From Pseudomonas huaxiensis (GTDB lineage Bacteria > Pseudomonadota > Gammaproteobacteria > Pseudomonadales > Pseudomonadaceae): a stretch of 64,000 nucleotides of DNA. The notes below the pieces were generated by a model that saw nothing but the letters and a program-made list of their open reading frames with translations, was not told the DNA's origin and did not search any database. The translations under genes were made by a program, and so were the position numbers. Position 1 is the stretch's first letter. Each line of letters begins with the position of its first letter. Where the stretch lies: positions 1 to 64,000 of the forward strand of contig NZ_QKVL01000019.1 in the NCBI RefSeq assembly GCF_003231275.1. Reading direction: 5' to 3'. Below, piece by piece: positions 58,980 through 64,000 of the stretch.

Positions 58980-60049
58980 CAGCCCTGGGACAGCAACTGG
59001 CGCAGGTCGATGACTGCGGCGTTGGCCCGGGAAATGTAGTTGGCCATGACCAGCGAGTGGTTGGCCCACATGCCGAAGCCGCTGCCGTTGAGCACCATCG
59101 GGCTCCACAGCGCTTCCTGCGAAGCTTCCAGCTCACGGATGATCTGCCGCACGCTGACGGTGGCGTTCTTCTTCGCCAGCACGTCGGCGAAGTCCACCTC
59201 GATGGCACGCAGCAGGTGCGACAGCGCCCAGGCCTGACCGCGGGCCTCGTAGAACACGTTGTCGATTTGCATCCACGGGGTTTCAACCAGTTCTTCATCC
59301 AGCTGTGGTGCCTGACCCGCGACCACCGCCTCGGTTTTCAGGGTGCTGTTGAGCTTGACCCGGCCAACGCTGGCCGACAGGCGCTGGGACAACGAGCCCA
59401 GACGGGTGGCGACATCGCCCAGCCAGTTGTTCAGGTTGTCGGCGCGGGTATAGAAAATCGCACCCTTGTCGGCGGCGGCCAGACGAGCCTGATAGCGGCT
59501 CAGGGACTTGATGCCTTCTTCGAACTCGGACTCGCTCGACGGCAGGATCCAGCTCTTGTTGTCGAAGTTGAAGCGCGGCTCGGCCTTGGCCAGATCGGCG
59601 TCTTCGGTCGATTGCGACTGCGAGCGGGCGAAGTCCTTGCGCAGGGCGCGGGACAGATCGCGGACCTGGACCAGCACGCCGTATTCCCAGCTCGGCATGT
59701 TGTCCATCCACAGTCCCGGAGGGAAACGGTCGTTGGAGATGTAGCCGCCCGGCTTGTTCAGCAGGGTGCCGGCGACGGTCTTGAGGGTTTCGATGGTGGT
59801 GTAGCCGATCACCATCTGCTGGCCGCTCTGCTCGGCGGCGATCTGAGCGTTCTGCTGCACGGGGAACAGCGCCGGCTCCTCGCTCCAGTACCAGCCCAGG
59901 CCTACCGTCACCAACAGGTACAGGCCGATCACCACCGCCAGCGAACGGCTGAGCAAGCCGCGGAAATAGCTGTCTTTCGGCGTGGAACGACCAGCGCTGC
60001 GCTCCTCGCGCGCTTCGGCGCTGCCCGTACGGTTTTTCCAGTCAAGCAT
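58979..60049 (-). CDS. DUF2333-family inner-membrane protein
   Basis: 356 residues from the ATG at 60049, with AAGGA seven bases upstream. A cytoplasmic N-terminus of about 35 residues, one membrane segment (SLAVVIGLYLLVTVGLGWYW) and a periplasmic remainder rich in helices make up the protein. The patterns SYFRGLLSR and PGGYISNDRFPPGLWMDNMPSWEYG are typical of DUF2333. The function is unknown. It is divergent from gcbA and overlaps the Nudix gene. Confidence 0.85.
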   Translation of the reverse strand: MLDWKNRTGSAEAREERSAGRSTPKDSYFRGLLSRSLAVVIGLYLLVTVGLGWYWSEEPALFPVQQNAQIAAEQSGQQMVIGYTTIETLKTVAGTLLNKPGGYISNDRFPPGLWMDNMPSWEYGVLVQVRDLSRALRKDFARSQSQSTEDADLAKAEPRFNFDNKSWILPSSESEFEEGIKSLSRYQARLAAADKGAIFYTRADNLNNWLGDVATRLGSLSQRLSASVGRVKLNSTLKTEAVVAGQAPQLDEELVETPWMQIDNVFYEARGQAWALSHLLRAIEVDFADVLAKKNATVSVRQIIRELEASQEALWSPMVLNGSGFGMWANHSLVMANYISRANAAVIDLRQLLSQG

Positions 60050-60330
60050 GGCGTTGTCCTTATCGGTCAGGGGCATTTCCAGGGTTCGACCGCAACCTCC
60101 GGGCATTGGTGCCGACGCATCGACGATTGTCGGAAAATGCGCGGGCGCCGGGGCGGCCTGAGTGTCAGCACTATAAAGCAAGGGCAGAGGATCGCATAAA
60201 CGACTCACGGGTCAGGAACTGAATTGTTCTCCGGCGTCAAAAAATTGATGCAGGGCACTCGTTTGCTCAGAAAGTGGTGCTAGCATAGAGCCATCACTCG
60301 AACTGCCTCACCTTTATAAGTAGTCAGGAC

Positions 60331-61947
60331 ATGACCGAGCCAGAAGACCCGAATCGCGAGCGACTAAAGCAACACTTTGCCCAGCGGGTCATTCATCAGG
60401 CCCGGCAGATCCTCGAGATCTGGCAGCGGCTGCAACGCAGCGAATGGTCCACCGGCGACCTGGGCGAACTGTGCGAGGCCAACCTGCGCCTGCAACGTTA
60501 CGCCGTACGTTTCGAGCAACCGGAACACAGCCTGCTGGCCGACGCCATCGGCGAGGTTCTGGATGCGGTCGAAGCCAACAGCGCGCGGCTGAGCAGCAAC
60601 CTGATCAGCGAACTCAACCGCCTGATGCAGCGCCTGTCGCGCACCGGCCTGCGTCAGGGCGACCGCCTTGAACAGACGCCGCTGCCACCGCTGCGCAAGC
60701 CGGTCTACATCATGCTTCAGGACCATGACCGGGCCGAGCGTCTGGTCAAGCAACTGGAGTTCTTCGGCCTGGGCGTGGAAGCGCTGGACAGCGCCAACGC
60801 CTTCAACGCATCGATGAACGAGCGCCTGCCCTCGGCGATCGTCATGGACGTGGATTTCGGCGGTCCCGGTCAGGGCCTGAAGCTGGCGGAACAGGCGCAG
60901 CAAGGTCTGGAGCAGCGCGTGCCGCTGCTGTTTTTCAGCCTGCATGAAACCGATACACCGACCCGCCTCGCGGCAGTGCGCGCCGGCGGCCAGGAATTTC
61001 TCACCGGCACCCTCGAAGCGTCGAGCCTGCTGGAGAAAGTCGAACTGCTCACCAGCGTCGCCCAGTACGAGCCGTTTCGCGTCCTTATCATCGACGACTC
61101 CCGCGCCCAGGGCCTGCACACCGAGCGCCTGCTGAACAATGCCGGCATTGTCACCCGCACGCTCACCGATCCGATCCAGACCATGGCCGAGCTGGCCGAT
61201 TTCCAGCCCGACCTGATCATCCTCGACATGTACATGCCGGCCTGCACCGGCGCCGAGCTGGCCAAGGTGATCCGCCACAACGACCGTTACGTCAGCGTGC
61301 CGATCATCTACCTCTCCGCCGAGGACGACCTGGACAAGCAACTCGACGCCATGAGCGAAGGCGGCGACGACTTCCTGACCAAGCCGATCCGCTCGCGCCA
61401 CCTGATCACCACTGTACGCAACCGCGCCGCCCGGGCCCGCAACCTGAAATCGCGCATGGTTCGTGACAGCCTCACCGGCCTGTACAACCACACCCACATC
61501 CTGCAACTGCTCGAAGACTGCAGCTTCCGCGCCCGCCGCGAGAGCGTGCCGCTGAGCTTCGCCATGCTCGATATCGACCACTTCAAGAAGGTCAACGACA
61601 GCCACGGGCACCCCATGGGCGACCGGGTGATCAAAAGCCTGGCGCTGTTTCTCAAGCAACGCCTGCGCAAGACCGATTTCATCGGCCGCTACGGCGGCGA
61701 AGAATTCGCCATCGTCATGCCCAACACCGACGTCGGCTCCGCGCACAAAGTGCTCGACGAGATCCGCCGGCGCTTCGCCGAGATCCACTACCCCGCCCAG
61801 CCGCAGGACCTGTTCTGCACCTTCAGCGCCGGTGTGGTGGAACTGAATGACGAACTCGACGCCCTGAGCATGGCCACCGCCGCCGACGAGGCGCTGTACC
61901 GCGCCAAGGCCGCCGGACGCAATCGGGTGCTGCGGGTCGAGACATGA
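60331..61947 (+). CDS. gcbA: Diguanylate cyclase response regulator GcbA
   Basis: 538 residues. A helical N-terminus (about 1-120) is followed by a degenerate receiver (about 124-240), a full receiver (about 250-365: IIDDSRAQ, ILDMYMPACTG, FLTKPIR) and a GGDEF domain with GGEEF at residues 455-459. The inhibitory site RKTD is at 446-449, so product feedback is expected. It makes cyclic di-GMP. GcbA of P. fluorescens promotes biofilm formation and lowers motility. The next gene encodes a chemoreceptor, as in related species. Confidence 0.92.
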   Translation: MTEPEDPNRERLKQHFAQRVIHQARQILEIWQRLQRSEWSTGDLGELCEANLRLQRYAVRFEQPEHSLLADAIGEVLDAVEANSARLSSNLISELNRLMQRLSRTGLRQGDRLEQTPLPPLRKPVYIMLQDHDRAERLVKQLEFFGLGVEALDSANAFNASMNERLPSAIVMDVDFGGPGQGLKLAEQAQQGLEQRVPLLFFSLHETDTPTRLAAVRAGGQEFLTGTLEASSLLEKVELLTSVAQYEPFRVLIIDDSRAQGLHTERLLNNAGIVTRTLTDPIQTMAELADFQPDLIILDMYMPACTGAELAKVIRHNDRYVSVPIIYLSAEDDLDKQLDAMSEGGDDFLTKPIRSRHLITTVRNRAARARNLKSRMVRDSLTGLYNHTHILQLLEDCSFRARRESVPLSFAMLDIDHFKKVNDSHGHPMGDRVIKSLALFLKQRLRKTDFIGRYGGEEFAIVMPNTDVGSAHKVLDEIRRRFAEIHYPAQPQDLFCTFSAGVVELNDELDALSMATAADEALYRAKAAGRNRVLRVET

Positions 61948-61955
61948 AATCAAAT

Positions 61956-61980
61956 GGCCACTTTTTTTGACCGAGTGGCC
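61956..61980 (+). terminator. Hairpin after gcbA
   Basis: GGCCACT (61956-61962) pairs with AGTGGCC (61974-61980). The T-rich stretch is in the loop, not after the stem, so it is only a weak candidate. Confidence 0.4.
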
Positions 61981-62053
61981 CGCTTCGTCATAACCACGTC
62001 ATAAAAACGCAATAAGTTCAGTGACTTGCCACCAGCCGTTGGTAGTCACGCAC

Positions 62054-64000
62054 ATGCGCCTCAAGCTGCTCACCAATCTGAACACCCTGTTACTGGTCCT
62101 GGTCTGCCTCGCCCTGGGCGCTACCTTGTGGTGGTCGCAGCGCGCGCTGGAGCGACCCTATCTGCTGATGGAGCGTTACCTGGGCCTGTCCCAGCAGTTC
62201 CAGAACGGGGTGGCGCGCAATATCCAGACCTACCTCGCCAGCGGCGACGCCCTGCAACATGCCACGGCCCTGCAGGCCACCCAGCAGTTGCAGGAAGAAC
62301 TGGGCCAACTGCCGGCCGAACTGGCACACAGCGTGCGCCCGAGCCTGGACAGCCTGGCGACCTTCACCAGCAACGAACTGCTCGCCGCCGGCAAGCTGGC
62401 CGGGGATCCGCAGGCCCTGTTGTTGCAGGCCGAACGCGAACTGGGCGCCAACCTGGAACAGTGGCTGCGCTACAGCCAGAACAGCCAGAACACCGAAGCG
62501 GCGCGCTATACCACGCCGCTGTTCGAAGCCGGGCTGCACCTGAGTCGCCTGTCCCTGGCCCGCGACAAGCTGGTCAGCAGCGGCCGCAGCGAACTGGCCG
62601 AGGAAGTCGAACGGGAACTCAACCTGATTGCCGGACAGGCGCGCATTCTCGATGGCCTGCCGCTGCTTGGGGTCAAGGAAGCCAGTGCCTCGGGCTCCGA
62701 CGATTTCGCCTCCATGATGGGCCTGGAAAGCGAGAGCAAGAGCGAGGCCGAAGACACCGCCGTCGGCCTGCGCCGAGAGCTCAACAGCCTGATCAGCCGC
62801 TACCCCGCAGAACTGCAACGCACCCGCGAGCAAATCCAGCGCCGCGGCGAACTGGCAGCCACCACTCAATCGCGCATCGCCGCCGTGCAGCAGGCCATCG
62901 CCGATCTGGAACCCGGCGTACGCAGCCAGCACGCGCAGATCCAGAGCGAAGTGCGCATCATGCAAGGCGTCATGATCGCCCTGATTCTGCTGATCGCCCT
63001 GGTGATCGACCGCCTGCAACGGCGCCTGGCACGGGTACTGACCAACCTCGACCCGGCGCTGTCGGACTGGGCCAGTGGCGATTTCAGCAAGCCGATCGCC
63101 CTGCCGCCCAGCAACCGCGAGATGCACGACATTCAGGACTCTCTGAACCGCTTGCGCGACTACCTGGTGGAACTGGTGGGGACCATCCGCCACAACGCCG
63201 AACAGGTCGCCGGCAGCAGCCACGCCCTGGCCGGCATGAGCAGCGCGCTGCACGACGGTGCCGAGCGCCAGGCCGGCGATACCGCACAGATTCGCGATGC
63301 GCTGGGTGAACTGGAAGCCACGATCGTCCAGGTCGCGGGTGACGCCAGCCAGGCCGCCGACGCCAGCCGTCAGGCCGGTGATGCGGTGGAACAGGGCCAG
63401 GCCGTGATCGGCCAGAGCCTGAACGGGCTGCGCAAGCTGGTGGACGAAGTGCAAGGCAACGCGCAAATGATCGAAGAACTGGCCCAGGAGTCGGCGACCA
63501 TCGGCAGCGTCCTGACGGTGATTCGCGCCATTGCAGAGCAGACCAACCTGCTGGCCCTCAATGCTGCGATCGAAGCAGCGCGGGCCGGCGAAATGGGCCG
63601 CGGCTTCGCCGTGGTGGCCGAGGAAGTCCGCTCGCTGGCCCAGCGCACCACCGGCGCCACGGGCGAGATCCAGACCCTCATCACCCGCCTGCAACAGGCC
63701 GCGCGCGATTCGGTGGAAGGCATGCGCACCCAGCTCGAACACGCCGAAGCCACCGCCAACCAGGCCCAGGCCGCCGATGGCGCGCTGGATGAAATCGTCA
63801 CTGCCATCCAGACCATCGCTGACACTGCCGGGCGCATCGCCGATGTCACCGCACAGCAGAGCGGCGCGGTCAGCGAGATCCGTGATCATAGTGAACGGAT
63901 TCATGGTCTGGGTGAGGACAATCTGCAGCGAATCGGTGAAGGACGGGATCAGGGTGAGCAGTTGTTGAGGCTTGGTGGAGAGCTGAATACGGCGGTTCGG
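62054..64000 (+). CDS. Methyl-accepting chemotaxis protein (cut by the window end)
   Basis: 649 codons are visible from the ATG at 62054 and the frame is still open at the window edge. Signal anchor (LLTNLNTLLLVLVCLALGATLWW), a helical periplasmic domain of about 280 residues, a second membrane segment (MQGVMIALILLIALVI) and HAMP are followed by the cytoplasmic tip EQTNLLALNAAIEAARAGE, continuing MGRGFAVVAEEVRSLAQRT. The long helical ligand domain fits the CtpL type (phosphate taxis, PA4844) by position, but the ligand cannot be read from the sequence. The Shine-Dalgarno sequence is weak. Confidence 0.9.
   Translation, partial: MRLKLLTNLNTLLLVLVCLALGATLWWSQRALERPYLLMERYLGLSQQFQNGVARNIQTYLASGDALQHATALQATQQLQEELGQLPAELAHSVRPSLDSLATFTSNELLAAGKLAGDPQALLLQAERELGANLEQWLRYSQNSQNTEAARYTTPLFEAGLHLSRLSLARDKLVSSGRSELAEEVERELNLIAGQARILDGLPLLGVKEASASGSDDFASMMGLESESKSEAEDTAVGLRRELNSLISRYPAELQRTREQIQRRGELAATTQSRIAAVQQAIADLEPGVRSQHAQIQSEVRIMQGVMIALILLIALVIDRLQRRLARVLTNLDPALSDWASGDFSKPIALPPSNREMHDIQDSLNRLRDYLVELVGTIRHNAEQVAGSSHALAGMSSALHDGAERQAGDTAQIRDALGELEATIVQVAGDASQAADASRQAGDAVEQGQAVIGQSLNGLRKLVDEVQGNAQMIEELAQESATIGSVLTVIRAIAEQTNLLALNAAIEAARAGEMGRGFAVVAEEVRSLAQRTTGATGEIQTLITRLQQAARDSVEGMRTQLEHAEATANQAQAADGALDEIVTAIQTIADTAGRIADVTAQQSGAVSEIRDHSERIHGLGEDNLQRIGEGRDQGEQLLRLGGELNTAVR

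Overview
The window looks like a chromosomal segment of a Pseudomonas of the fluorescens group. Most coding DNA is GC-rich. The gene blocks (bau, cop/cue, Tad pilus with PprA/PprB, speA to gcbA) match, from memory, well-known Pseudomonas neighbourhoods. I saw no rRNA, tRNA, CRISPR array, insertion sequence or prophage.

Layout. Positions 1-9.1 kb hold beta-alanine catabolism (mmsA/bauC, bauA) with its divergent LysR regulator BauR, a RutR-like TetR regulator, a YigZ protein, a MerR-controlled membrane protein and SDR pair, adenine deaminase and an ArsR-type regulator. Positions 9.1-16.8 kb hold a LysR/oxidoreductase divergent pair, a Bcr/CflA exporter and a copper module: CopZ, a secreted 127-residue protein, CopA and CueR, with two CueR-type promoters. 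Positions 16.8-25.7 kb hold a RIO-type kinase, an AraC regulator with an SBF-like transporter, a thiolase/ketoreductase/MaoC fatty-acid group, a MazG-like protein, CmoM (tRNA wobble modification) and two DUF4136 lipoproteins.

Positions 25.7-40.8 kb are a full Tad (Flp) pilus locus: tadG, the PprA sensor kinase, a TadE-like pseudopilin, the FppA prepilin peptidase, the PprB regulator, a DUF3613 gene, tadD-C-B-A-Z, rcpA, rcpC, the flp pilin and an extra stand-alone receiver protein. Next, at 41.0-41.5 kb, is the most unusual gene of the window. It is an AT-rich, self-standing gene for a protein closely resembling eukaryotic UBC4/UBE2D ubiquitin-conjugating (E2) enzymes. The catalytic cysteine is replaced by threonine and the protein has no cysteine at all. 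A TpsB-type outer-membrane transporter and a glycine-rich repeat lipoprotein follow.

Positions 45.9-64 kb hold a YdcZ-like transporter, penicillin-binding protein 1C with an alpha-2-macroglobulin-like lipoprotein (a periplasmic repair/defence pair), a MATE exporter, arginine decarboxylase SpeA, a SUI1-type factor, a Nudix hydrolase, a DUF2333 protein, the diguanylate cyclase GcbA and a chemoreceptor cut by the window edge. Adhesion and the move to sessile life recur as themes (Tad pilus, TpsB/Gly-rich lipoprotein, GcbA, chemoreceptor). Several repeats (a REPIN, a REP singlet) and clear hairpin terminators separate the blocks.
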